From Pseudomonas fluorescens (GTDB lineage: Bacteria > Pseudomonadota > Gammaproteobacteria > Pseudomonadales > Pseudomonadaceae): a DNA stretch of 64,000 nucleotides. Under the pieces are notes generated by a model. That model made no database searches. It had not been told where the DNA came from and was given only the letters and a program-made list of their open reading frames with translations. A program made the position numbers and the translations under genes. The stretch lies in NCBI RefSeq assembly GCF_003732425.1, contig NZ_MOBX01000014.1:796816-860815 (forward strand), written 5' to 3'. Shown here one piece after another: positions 51,059-60,500 of the stretch (positions are counted from its first letter, which is position 1; each line of letters starts with the position of its first letter).

Positions 51059-51655
51059 ATGTCCAGACCCCAATGCCCGCGCTGCCTGCGCCCCCAAACC
51101 CATTGCCTGTGCCCGCTGATCCCGAGCCTCGACAGCCGTACGCGGGTGTTGCTCTTGCAGCATCCGAGTGAGGTCAACCACGCGCTTAATACTGCGCGGC
51201 TGGCGGCGCTGGGCTTGAGCAATGCCGAGCTGATCGTTGGCGAAGTGTTTGAGGATTTGCCGGCGCTGCTCAATCAGCCAGGGTATCGGGTGCGGTTGTT
51301 GTTTCCGGCTGATGATGCGCAACCGATGCAGGCTTACGCTGAGTCCGATGAACCGTTGTTGCTGGTGGTGCCGGATGGGACCTGGCGCAAGGCGCGCAAG
51401 ATGTTGCACCTCAATCCGCTGCTGGCGGCGTTGCCGCGGGTGACGCTGGCTGAGGGCGGCGTGTCGCGCTATCGCTTGCGCAAGGCGCCGGGGCCGGGGG
51501 CGTTGTCGACCATCGAGGCAATCGTGCAGGCGTTGCAGACGCTGGAGCCGTCGGCGTCATTTGAACCGTTGCTCAAGCCGTTCGAAGCGTTGATTGAAGG
51601 GCAGATTGCGGCGATGGGTGCAGAGACGTTTCAGCGTAATCATGGCGATAGATAG
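51059..51655 (+). CDS. tapT: tRNA-uridine aminocarboxypropyltransferase TapT (DTW domain)
   Basis: 198-residue enzyme that transfers the aminocarboxypropyl group of S-adenosylmethionine to uridine 47 of tRNAs (acp3U47). It has the DTW-family N-terminal zinc-like pattern CPRCLRPQTHCLC, the name-giving motif as DGTW (PDGTWRKARKM) and the usual SRYRLRKAPGPGALSTIEA. It begins 19 bases after gbuR on the same strand. Length is typical. Confidence 0.9.
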   Translation: MSRPQCPRCLRPQTHCLCPLIPSLDSRTRVLLLQHPSEVNHALNTARLAALGLSNAELIVGEVFEDLPALLNQPGYRVRLLFPADDAQPMQAYAESDEPLLLVVPDGTWRKARKMLHLNPLLAALPRVTLAEGGVSRYRLRKAPGPGALSTIEAIVQALQTLEPSASFEPLLKPFEALIEGQIAAMGAETFQRNHGDR

Positions 51656-51671
51656 TCATCGTTTGTGCCGG

Positions 51672-51770
51672 CTTCTTCGCGAGCAGGCTCGCTCCCACAT
51701 TTGATCGGAGGTACACACAAACGCTGTGTTCACAACAAATCCCCTTGTGGGAGCGAGCCTGCTCGCGAAT
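51672..51770. repeat. REP pair (GCGAGCAGGCTCGCTCCCAC family)
   Basis: CTTCGCGAGCAGGCTCGCTC and GTGGGAGCGAGCCTGCTCGC flank about 60 bases. It lies between convergent tapT and the exporter operon. Confidence 0.9.
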
Positions 51771-51802
51771 GCGTCAGATCAATCTACGCAATTTCGCAGT
51801 GT

Positions 51803-53161
51803 CTAGCGTTCGCGCATCGCCTCGGTCCGCGCTTTCAGCACGGGTTTGAGCAGGTAATCCAGGACACTCTTTTCCCCGGTAATAATGTCCACCGTCGCCA
51901 CCATCCCCGGGATGATCAGCAGCGGTTTCACATCCCCGCCCAGATGGTTTTTATCGGTGCGCACCTGAATCAGGTAGAAGCTGTTGCCCTTGTCATCGGT
52001 AATCGTGTCCGCACCGATCAACTCCAGCTTGGCGCTCAGCCCACCGTAAATCGTGTAGTCATACGCACTGAACTTGACCATGGCTTTCTGGCCCGGATGC
52101 AGGAACGCGACATCCTGCGGGCGCACTTTTGCTTCGATCAGCAAGTTGTCTTCCAGCGGCACGATTTCAACCATGTCGCTGCCCGGTTGCACAACGCCAC
52201 CGATGGTGTTGACCTTCAATTGCTTGATCACCCCGTGCACCGGCGAGGTCACGGTGGTGCGGGTGACGCGGTCGTCGATGGCGATGCTGGTGGCGGTGAT
52301 TTTCGACAGATCGGTGCGTTTCTCGTTCAGCTCTTTGGCCGCTTCCGAGCGGAAGGTTTGCTCCGACTCATCGATCTTGCTGCGGATCTCGGCAATTGCC
52401 GATTCGGCGCGGGGAATCGCCAGCGTGGTGGCGTTCAGCGAGCCACGGATTTCCACGGCACTGCGTTTCAGCCGGAGGATTTCCACGGGTGACACCGCAC
52501 CGGTTTTTACCAGCGGTTCGGACATGTTCATCTCTTGCTGCAACAGCGCCAGGCTGGAACTGAACTGGCCCTGTTTGGAACGAAACTCGGCGAGTTCCTG
52601 AGTCTTCTGCCGCAGTTGTTCGCTAAGCGTGCGCTGCTCGCTGGCCAGTCGGCGTTGGCGCTGTTCGTACAGCGAACGTTCGTCTTCGGCGACTTGCGGT
52701 GCCTTGGCTATCACCTCTGCAGAGAGCTTGAACGGCCGACCTTCGGCCTCCGCCGACAGCCGTTCGACCTGCGCCGTCAAGGCATAACGATCAGCCTCGC
52801 TCTCGCCCTTATTCGAGCGAAAGCGTGTGTCATCCAGACGCAGCAGGGTGTCGCCCTTGTTCACCATCTGCCCTTCGCGGACGAAAATTTCGGTGACGAT
52901 CCCGCCTTCAAGGTTCTGGATCACCTGAATCTTGCTCGACGGAATTGCCTTGCCTTCGCCCATGGTCACTTCTTCGAGCACGGCGAATTTGGCCCAGACC
53001 ACCGCGCTGATCAGCAGCGCTGCCGCCAGCCACACGGTGATTCGCGACCAGCGCGGTGAGTCCTGCAAGGAAGCACCGGCGGTTTCCGGCATGAATTCGG
53101 CTTCGGCGCTTTTGCCGAAACTGTCGAAGTAGCCGCGTTCTTTCGAAGATGAAGCTGACAT
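51803..53161 (-). CDS. Type I secretion periplasmic adaptor (LapC/MapC, HlyD family)
   Basis: 452-residue membrane-fusion protein of the LapC/HlyD type, linking the inner membrane ABC exporter to the outer membrane channel. One N-terminal span (RITVWLAAALLISAVVWAKF, about residues 40-60) is followed by the biotinyl/lipoyl-like strand VIQNLEGGIVTEIFVREGQM, a long coiled coil (YEQRQRRLASEQRTLSEQLR onwards) and the returning barrel with SPVHGVIKQLKVNTIGGVV. ATG 53161 has AGAGG upstream; the longer frame upstream is REP sequence. Third gene of the exporter operon, separated from it by a REP. Confidence 0.9.
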   Translation of the reverse strand: MSASSSKERGYFDSFGKSAEAEFMPETAGASLQDSPRWSRITVWLAAALLISAVVWAKFAVLEEVTMGEGKAIPSSKIQVIQNLEGGIVTEIFVREGQMVNKGDTLLRLDDTRFRSNKGESEADRYALTAQVERLSAEAEGRPFKLSAEVIAKAPQVAEDERSLYEQRQRRLASEQRTLSEQLRQKTQELAEFRSKQGQFSSSLALLQQEMNMSEPLVKTGAVSPVEILRLKRSAVEIRGSLNATTLAIPRAESAIAEIRSKIDESEQTFRSEAAKELNEKRTDLSKITATSIAIDDRVTRTTVTSPVHGVIKQLKVNTIGGVVQPGSDMVEIVPLEDNLLIEAKVRPQDVAFLHPGQKAMVKFSAYDYTIYGGLSAKLELIGADTITDDKGNSFYLIQVRTDKNHLGGDVKPLLIIPGMVATVDIITGEKSVLDYLLKPVLKARTEAMRER

Positions 53162-53203
53162 GCGGCGATACCTCTCAATCAAGACAAACCAAGTCAACGC
53201 GAA

Positions 53204-53302
53204 CCTGTGGCGAGGGCGCTTGCTCCCGCTTGGGTGCGCAGCGCCCACAAAAGCTTTGGGGCTGCTGCGCAACCCAGCGGGAGCAAGCTCCCTCGCCACA
53301 GG
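53204..53302. repeat. REP pair inside the exporter operon, before the adaptor gene
   Basis: CTGTGGCGAGGGCGCTTGCTC (left) and GAGCAAGCTCCCTCGCCACA (right) lie in the 160-base gap between the ABC gene and the adaptor gene, with inner arms GTGCGCAGCGCCC and GGGCTGCTGCGCAACCC. Confidence 0.88.
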
Positions 53303-53321
53303 TGGTGTATTGGCAACGCAT

Positions 53322-55481
53322 CTAAACCGCCGCCGAGCCGACACGGCCCTTGCGCAGTGCATCGATGACCGCTTCTTTCGGGCCGTCGGCGACGACCCGG
53401 CCGTTGTCCAGCACCAGCAAGCGGTCCACCAGACTCAGCATTGAAGTGCGGTGGGTGACCAGCAGCAGCGTCTTGCCTTGCACCCAGCCGTGCAGCTTCT
53501 GCCGCAGGAGGTCTTCACTGCTGTTGTCCATGGCACTGGTGGGTTCGTCGAGCAGCATGATCGGCGGGTCAAGCAACAGTGACCGCGCCAGCAACACCGC
53601 CTGACGCTGGCCACCAGAAAGCAATTGCCCGCGTTCCCCAACCGGCCGGTCGAAGCCTTGCGGATGCTGACGCGCAAGTTCGGTAACGCCGGTCAGTTCG
53701 GCGACTTCGAGCATCCGCGAATCGCTGATGTAACGTGCGCCGAGGGTCAGGTTGTCGCGCAGGCTGCCGGCCAGCAGCGGCAGGTCGTGGGCGACGTAGC
53801 CGATTTGCTGGCGCAGGTCTGCCACGTCGAGTTGGCGCAGGTCGAGGCCATCGAGCAGCAACTGGCCTTCCTCGGGTTCATAGAAGCCCATGACCAATCG
53901 CGCCAAGGTGCTTTTACCCGAACCACTGCGGCCGATGATGCCGACCCGTTCACCGGGTTTCAGGCTGAAGCTGACATTGCTCAGTGCCGGCGCATTCTGG
54001 CCGTTGTAATGAAAGGTCACGCCGCTGACGTCGAGCGCGCCTTGCAGTTGTGTGCGCTCCAGCGGCCGCTGCTTGCCGTCGCGTTCCTGCGGCAGGGCCA
54101 TCAGCGCATCGGTGCTTTTCATGGTCAGCTGCGCTTGCTGATAGCGGGTGATCAGCCCGGCAATCTGCCCCAGCGGCGCAAGTACACGGCTGCCGAGCAT
54201 GTAACTGGCGACCAGCGCACCGACGCTGAGGTTGCCGGCGATGATGCTGTAGACCCCGGCAACAATCGTCGCCATCCCGGAAAACTGTTGAATGAACAAC
54301 GTACCGTTGGTGGCCAGCGCCGACAGGTTGCGCGCATGGCTGTCGAGGCGGGTGAGGGCGCCGTGGGTGCTTTCCCATTTGTGCTGGCGCTCGCTTTCGG
54401 CGCTGCAGGCCTTGAGGGTTTCCAGGCCACCGAGGGTTTCGATCAGCACTGCCTGGCGTTCGGCACCGAGGCTCAGGCTCTTCTGCACGGTGTCACGCAG
54501 GCGCACCTGGATGATCATGGCGAAGACAATGGTAATGGGGAACGCCAGCAGCGGAATCACCACCAGCCAGCCGCCGAGCAGGCCGATCACCACCAGCATC
54601 AGCACCACGAAGGGCAGGTCGATCAGGCTGGTCAGGGTCACCGCCGTGAGAAATTCACGCAGGCCTTGAAAGTCATGAATGCTCTGGGCGAAACCGCCGA
54701 TGGTTGCCGGCCGCGCCTTCATCGACATACCGGTGATGCGTTCGAATAACGTCGCGGAAAGGATCACATCAGTTTTCTTGCCGGCCGTGTCGAGCAAGTG
54801 CGCGCGCACCACCCGCAACACCAGTTCGAAACCGGTGCCGATCAACAGTCCGATCGACAGCACCCACAAAGTCGAGGTGGCCTGATTCGGCACCACGCGG
54901 TCGTAGGTCTGCATGACGAACAACGGCACCATCAGGCCTAACAGGTTGATCAGGAAACTGGCGAGAATCGCATCGCTGTAGAGCCATTTCGACAGTTTCA
55001 GGGTGTCACGAAACCATGCATGCACCCGTGGCACCAGCGGCGAGCGCAGGTCTTCGAGTTCGTGGCGCGGACGGGCGAACAAGGCCTGGCCGCTGTAGTG
55101 TTCGGCGAGTTCTTCACGGCTGATCCATTGCTCGCCGCCATCGGCTTCACTGGGCAGAATCAGCGCTTTGCCGTCATCGCTGAAACGCCGCAACACGGCG
55201 GTGCGGCCGTCGTTGAGCAGCAGCAGAATCGGTAGGTTGAGCGGTGAGATGTCTTTCAGATCACGGCGCAGAATCCGTGCCTGCAACCCGGCCCGGGCGG
55301 CAGCGCGGGGCAGCAGGTCGAGGCTCAGGCGCTGCTTGTTCAGGGGCAGCCCGGCACTCAGGCTGGCGCGACTCACCGTCGCGCCATGCAGTTTGCAGAG
55401 GATCAACAGACCGTCGAGTAACGGATCATCGAAGCTCAGCCGCGGATCGACCCCGGAATGGCCGGGTTCCATGCTGGTCAT
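53322..55481 (-). CDS. Type I secretion ABC exporter (LapB/MapB type)
   Basis: 719-residue ABC exporter. An N-terminal C39-peptidase-like domain (about residues 20-150) has no catalytic Cys at the usual position and so only binds substrate, as in LapB. Six spans cover about 165-430. The ATPase shows Walker A GIIGRSGSGKST, signature LLSGGQRQAV, Walker B IMLLDEPTSAMDN and the His of LLVTHRTS. It should export the giant adhesin encoded divergently at 57523. The start fits the LapB N-terminus (PRLSFDDPLLDGLLILCKLH). Confidence 0.92.
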   Translation of the reverse strand: MTSMEPGHSGVDPRLSFDDPLLDGLLILCKLHGATVSRASLSAGLPLNKQRLSLDLLPRAAARAGLQARILRRDLKDISPLNLPILLLLNDGRTAVLRRFSDDGKALILPSEADGGEQWISREELAEHYSGQALFARPRHELEDLRSPLVPRVHAWFRDTLKLSKWLYSDAILASFLINLLGLMVPLFVMQTYDRVVPNQATSTLWVLSIGLLIGTGFELVLRVVRAHLLDTAGKKTDVILSATLFERITGMSMKARPATIGGFAQSIHDFQGLREFLTAVTLTSLIDLPFVVLMLVVIGLLGGWLVVIPLLAFPITIVFAMIIQVRLRDTVQKSLSLGAERQAVLIETLGGLETLKACSAESERQHKWESTHGALTRLDSHARNLSALATNGTLFIQQFSGMATIVAGVYSIIAGNLSVGALVASYMLGSRVLAPLGQIAGLITRYQQAQLTMKSTDALMALPQERDGKQRPLERTQLQGALDVSGVTFHYNGQNAPALSNVSFSLKPGERVGIIGRSGSGKSTLARLVMGFYEPEEGQLLLDGLDLRQLDVADLRQQIGYVAHDLPLLAGSLRDNLTLGARYISDSRMLEVAELTGVTELARQHPQGFDRPVGERGQLLSGGQRQAVLLARSLLLDPPIMLLDEPTSAMDNSSEDLLRQKLHGWVQGKTLLLVTHRTSMLSLVDRLLVLDNGRVVADGPKEAVIDALRKGRVGSAAV

Positions 55482-55510
55482 ATTGATCGCCTCTTAAGAC
55501 TTGCCCAAAA

Positions 55511-55622
55511 CCTGTGGCGAGGGAGCTTGCTCCCGCCGGGCTGCGCAGCAGCCCCATGGAACTAACGGTATCGGCAATGTGAGCGCTGCGCACTCAAGCG
55601 GGAGCAAGCTCCCTCGCCACAA
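55511..55622. repeat. REP pair inside the exporter operon, between outer membrane and ABC genes
   Basis: CTGTGGCGAGGGAGCTTGCTC (left) and GAGCAAGCTCCCTCGCCACA (right) fill most of the 149-base gap. Inner arms GCTGCGCAGCAGC and related ones pair imperfectly. Confidence 0.9.
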
Positions 55623-55630
55623 AGTTTTGC

Positions 55631-56989
55631 TTACTTCAGCTCGGGCAGGCGCGCTTCGTTTTTCACTTCGGTTGCCGCAATCGCATCGGCCGGCAGCACC
55701 ACCCGTTGTTTACTCAGCAACTGGCCCATGTTCGCCAGCACGCGGTACATCGAATACTCCTCGGTGTAGCGGATTTCGGTGTAACGACGGTTGGCGTTGT
55801 AGAGCTCGTTTTCACTGTCGAGCAAGTCGAGCAGGGTGCGTTGGCCGAGGCCGAACTGATCCTGATACGCGGCGCGCACGCGTTTGGTGGTTTCGGCGTA
55901 TTCGCGAGCAGTCGGGGTCTGCTTCTTCGCGTTTTCCATGGCGTTCCAGGCCAGGCGAATGTTCTCGTTGAGCTGACGCAGGGCGTTGTTGCGGATGTCC
56001 ATGGCCTGATTGATCTGGTGTGCATCGGAGGCCAGTCGCGCCTTGTCGCTGCCGCCACGGAACAGGTTGTAGTTCATCACCACGCCCACCCGCCATTCGT
56101 TGTCGTGGCCTTCATCGCCTTGCACGTTGTTATTCGCGCCGACGGCGGCTTCGGCATCGAAGCGTGGGTAGAACGGCGATTTGGCGACTTCGTACTGGCT
56201 CTCGGCCGACTGCACATCAGCCTGGGCGGATTTCAGATACGGGTTGTTGTCGACCATGCTCTGCTGGGCTTCACGCAATTCGGTCGGCAGTTCGCCACGG
56301 GTCGAGGCCGGCGTTTCCAGCTCGTCGGGCATGCGCCCGACCACGCTGTAGAAGTTGGCTTCGGCGTCAGACAGATCGACTTCGGCGGTGTCGAGGTTGT
56401 TCTGCGCCAACGCCTTACGCGCAACCGATTGATCGGAGTCGGCGGTGCTGCCGACGCCGCGTTCGGTGCGCAGGCCGATCTGATCGTTAACCCGCAAATG
56501 CGCTTGCAGGTTGTTGCGGGCCAGTGTCACCAACTCGCGGCGCTTGAGCACTTCGAGGTAGACCTCGATGGTGCGCAGGGCCAGATCTTGCGCGGTGCCT
56601 TGCGCGTAGTAAGCGCGCGAATTGGAGACGCCTTTGGTGCGCTCGACTTCGTTGGCGGTGTTGAAGCCGTCGAACAGCATCTGCCGCAGGCGCAGCTCGG
56701 ACTGGGTGTAATTGAGGATTTCGGTATTGTGATTACCGAAGGCCCGGGTGTTGGTGTTGTCGCTGTAGCCACGGCCATAGGCGGCGTTCAAATCGACGGA
56801 CGGATAGAAGCCGCCCTTGGCGACTTTGACTTGCTCATCAGCAGACAGGCGGGCGTCCACGCGCGAGGCCAGTTCCGGATGAGTGGCGATGGTGCTTTGA
56901 ATCGCCTCGGTGAGGTTCATGGCCTGAGCTTGAGAAGTGCAAGCCATGGCCAGCAAAACCGCGCTGCAGAGGGGGGTTAGAACGCGCAT
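55631..56989 (-). CDS. TolC-family outer membrane channel (LapE/MapE type)
   Basis: 452-residue outer membrane tunnel protein. Signal peptide ending in MACTSQAQA, then NLTEAIQSTIATHPELASRV (the start of TolC proteins) and two repeats of long helices (IEVYLEVLKRRELVTLARNN and the later RLAWNAMENAKKQTPTAREY). It forms the exit duct of the adhesin exporter. First gene of the exporter operon, 533 bases from the divergent adhesin gene. Confidence 0.92.
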   Translation of the reverse strand: MRVLTPLCSAVLLAMACTSQAQAMNLTEAIQSTIATHPELASRVDARLSADEQVKVAKGGFYPSVDLNAAYGRGYSDNTNTRAFGNHNTEILNYTQSELRLRQMLFDGFNTANEVERTKGVSNSRAYYAQGTAQDLALRTIEVYLEVLKRRELVTLARNNLQAHLRVNDQIGLRTERGVGSTADSDQSVARKALAQNNLDTAEVDLSDAEANFYSVVGRMPDELETPASTRGELPTELREAQQSMVDNNPYLKSAQADVQSAESQYEVAKSPFYPRFDAEAAVGANNNVQGDEGHDNEWRVGVVMNYNLFRGGSDKARLASDAHQINQAMDIRNNALRQLNENIRLAWNAMENAKKQTPTAREYAETTKRVRAAYQDQFGLGQRTLLDLLDSENELYNANRRYTEIRYTEEYSMYRVLANMGQLLSKQRVVLPADAIAATEVKNEARLPELK

Positions 56990-57522
56990 GGGTGCATCTC
57001 CCTGAGTCCTGATGGTGTGTTACTGTCGCCAAATATTTGACGATATTTTTAGGTGTAGGCGTTTCACTCTTGTAACAACAGAGCTAAGAACATCCTGAAG
57101 CGTAGCTAAGAAAAAATTTTCATAAGGCTTATGCCGAAAAAAACTTATGCGCTTTGTAAAAACCGGCACATTGTTCAGCATGAAAGCCTTTGTTTTATGC
57201 GCTTTAGGGAGTGCAAAAAGGCTTGAGGAAAGTTCCATTCACTTTGCGACATACGGCGAAGTACTGCTGAAGGGGAGGGACGCGTAGCGGCTGATGGGCG
57301 ACAGATTTTTGTCACTCGAGTGATTCACCACCGTTACGTAGCGTTAGTAGGCGTATGGCTTTGATCAGGATCCGGAAGTGCTTGATAGCACTGATGTTTC
57401 CGGCAATAAGCCACCTGCGAAACGAACTGTTGAAGGTGCGAGCGTCGCCTCCAACAACCCGATTGAGCCATGGGCTGCTTCGCTTACCAGTGCCGACGGT
57501 GGTCGGCAGCGGAGGATTTCAC
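56990..57522. promoter_or_regulatory. Long control region between exporter operon and adhesin gene
   Basis: A 533-base AT-rich spacer with the promoters of both divergent transcripts. Visible elements: the 13-base palindrome CATAAG-G-CTTATG at 57121-57133 and TTATGCGCTTT repeated at 57145-57155 and 57195-57205, 50 bases apart, a spacing near five helical turns. I find no gene and no clear FleQ-type consensus. A perfect ribosome site GGAGG ends it at 57511. Confidence 0.5.
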
Positions 57523-60500
57523 ATGGCAACGCTCATCGGGATAGTCACCAAAGTCATTGGCCAGGTTTTCGCCCAGTCAGCCGACGGCACTAAACGCGCA
57601 CTGGTTGAGGGGGATCGCCTGTTTCTCGGCGATCAACTGATCACCGGCGCAGAAGGCGCCGTCGCCGTTCATCTGCAAAACGGCCAGGAACTAACCCTGG
57701 GCCGTGACAGCAGCCTGACCATGACCGGCCAATTGCTGGCCGATCAAGCGGCGCACGTGAATGCGCCAGAGGCGGTGACCCCGAGCGAAGCGCAACTGAC
57801 TGACGTTGAGCAAATCCAGAAAGCCATCGCCGCCGGTGATGACCCGAGCAAAAACGCCGAAGCCACTGCCGCCGGCCCGAATGCCCCGGGCGGGGCGCCG
57901 GGTGAATTGGGCGGCGGCCACAGTTTTGTCTTGCTGACCGAAGTCGGCGGCCGGGTCGACCCGATCATCGGTTTCCCCACGGCCGGGTTCAACGGCATTC
58001 CCGAATTCCCCGAAGAACGTCATAACGCGGTGATCGACAACGGCGACAACACCCCGGCAGTCGTGGTGCCGCCACCGGTCAACAATCCGGTGACCCTCAC
58101 TGGCCTGAACGTGGCTGGCGGCGAACTCAATCTCAATGAAGCCAATCTGCCCGAGGGTACGGCCGCCAACCCTGGCGCCCTGACGCAGAGCGGCAGTTTC
58201 ACCGTGTCGGCACCGGACGGTCTGACCAGCCTGAGCATAGGCGGCATCAACCTGATCAACGGCGGTGTAGCGGTCGGATTTCCGCAATCGATCACCACGC
58301 AACTGGGCAACACCCTGACCATCACCGGTTACAACCCGGCGACGGGCGTGGTCAGTTACAGCTACACCCTCAACGGCAACGAAAGCCACGCGGCCGGCGA
58401 CGGTGCGAACAACCTCAGCGAACAGTTCACGGTGATTGCCGGCGACAGCAATGGCGACACCGCGACCGGTACGCTCGACGTCAACATCACCGACGACGTG
58501 CCGAAAGCGTTCGATGACAGCAATGGCACGGCGTCGGAAACCCAACTGACGCTGACCGGCAATGTGCTGACCAATGACGTGCAAGGTGCCGACCGTGTGC
58601 CCGCCGGACCAGTGACTCCGGGCACCTTCACCGGGACTTACGGCACCTTGGTGCTGAACGCCAACGGCACGTACACCTACACCCTGAACACCAACGACGC
58701 GGATTTCAAAAACCTGCACGGCGGCGGCAACGGCACAGAAACCTTCGCCTACACCATTACCGATTCGGATGGCGATACCAGCACCGCCAACCTCGTCCTG
58801 CAGATCCACAACAACGACGATCCGGTGGTCATCAATGGCCTGAACGTCGAAGGCGGGGAGCTGACGGTCTACGAGAAAAACCTCAGCGACGGCAGTACAC
58901 CGGATTCCACCGCGCTGACCCAAAGCGGCACCTTCACCATCACCGCACTCGATGGCGTGACGACACTGACCGTCGGCGGCATCGCTGTCGTTACCAACGG
59001 CGTGGCCGCAGGTTTCCCGCAATCGGTCACTACGCCATTGGGCAGCACCCTGACCATCACCGGTTTTAACGCCACCACCGGCGTGGTCAGCTACAGCTAC
59101 ACCCTGGTCGATAACGAAGCCCACCCAACCGCCAACGGCGCGAACAATCTGCCAGAGCAGTTCGCCGTCACCGTGGTCGACGATAACGGCACCACCGCCA
59201 ATGGCACGCTGGACGTGAACATCGTCGACGATGTTCCCCGTGCGGTTGACGACGCCAATGGCACCGCCTCGGAAACCTTACTGACCCTGACCGGCAACGT
59301 CCTGACCAACGACGTGCAAGGCGCGGATCGCGTACCCACCGGTCCCGTTACGCCGGGCACGTTCAGCGGGACTTACGGCACCCTGGTGCTCAACGCTGAC
59401 GGCACTTACACCTACACGCTGAACACCAACGATGCCGACTTCAAAAACCTGCACGGCGGCGGCAACGGCACAGAAACCTTCGCCTATACCATCACCGATG
59501 CGGATGGTGATACCAGCACCGCCAACCTCGTCCTGCAGATCCACAACAACGACGATCCCGTGGTTATCAGCGGCCTCGATGTCAACGGCGGCGAACTCAC
59601 CGTTTACGAGAAAAACCTCGGCGATGGCAGTGCACCCGATTCCACCGCGCTGACGCAGAACGGCACCTTCACCATCACCGCACTCGATGGCGTGACGACT
59701 CTGACTGTCGGCGGCATCGCTGTCGTTACCAACGGCGTGGCCGCAGGTTTCCCTCAATCGGTCACCACACCCTTGGGCAGCACGCTGACGATTACCGGTT
59801 TCAACGCCACCACCGGCGTGGTCAGCTACAGCTACACCCTGATCGATAACGAAGCTCATCCAACCGCCAACGGCGCGAACAATCTGCCTGAGCAGTTCGC
59901 CGTCACCGTGGTCGATGACAACGGCACCACCGCCAACGCCACCCTCGACGTAAACATCGTCGACGACCTGCCGAAAGCCGTGGATGACAGCAACGCGACG
60001 ACGGCCTCGGAAAGCCAACTCACGCTGACCGGCAACGTCCTGACCAACGACGTGCAAGGTGCGGATCGCGTACCGACCGGTCCCGTTACGCCGGGCACGT
60101 TCAGCGGCACTTACGGCACCTTGGTACTCAACGCCAACGGCACCTACACCTACACCCTGAATACCAACGACGCAGACTTCAAAAACCTGCACGGTGGCGG
60201 CAACGGCACGGAAAACTTCGCCTACACCATTACCGATTCGGACGGTGATACCAGCACCGCCAACCTCGTCCTGCAGATCCACAACAACGACGATCCCGTG
60301 GTCATCAGCGGCCTCGACGTGAATGGCGGCGAACTCACCGTTTACGAAAAAAACCTCAGCGACGGCAGCGCACCGGATTCCACTGCGCTGACCCAAAGCG
60401 GCACCTTCACCATCACCGCACTCGATGGCGTCACAACCCTGACCGTCGGCGGCATCGCTGTCGTCACCAACGGCGTAGCGGCAGGTTTCCCGCAGTCGGT

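Noticed and set aside
7588..55622. Scattered inverted repeats as miniature transposons or CRISPR repeats.
   Set aside because: They occur as isolated extragenic palindrome pairs without spacer arrays, target duplications or transposase genes; they fit Pseudomonas REP families.
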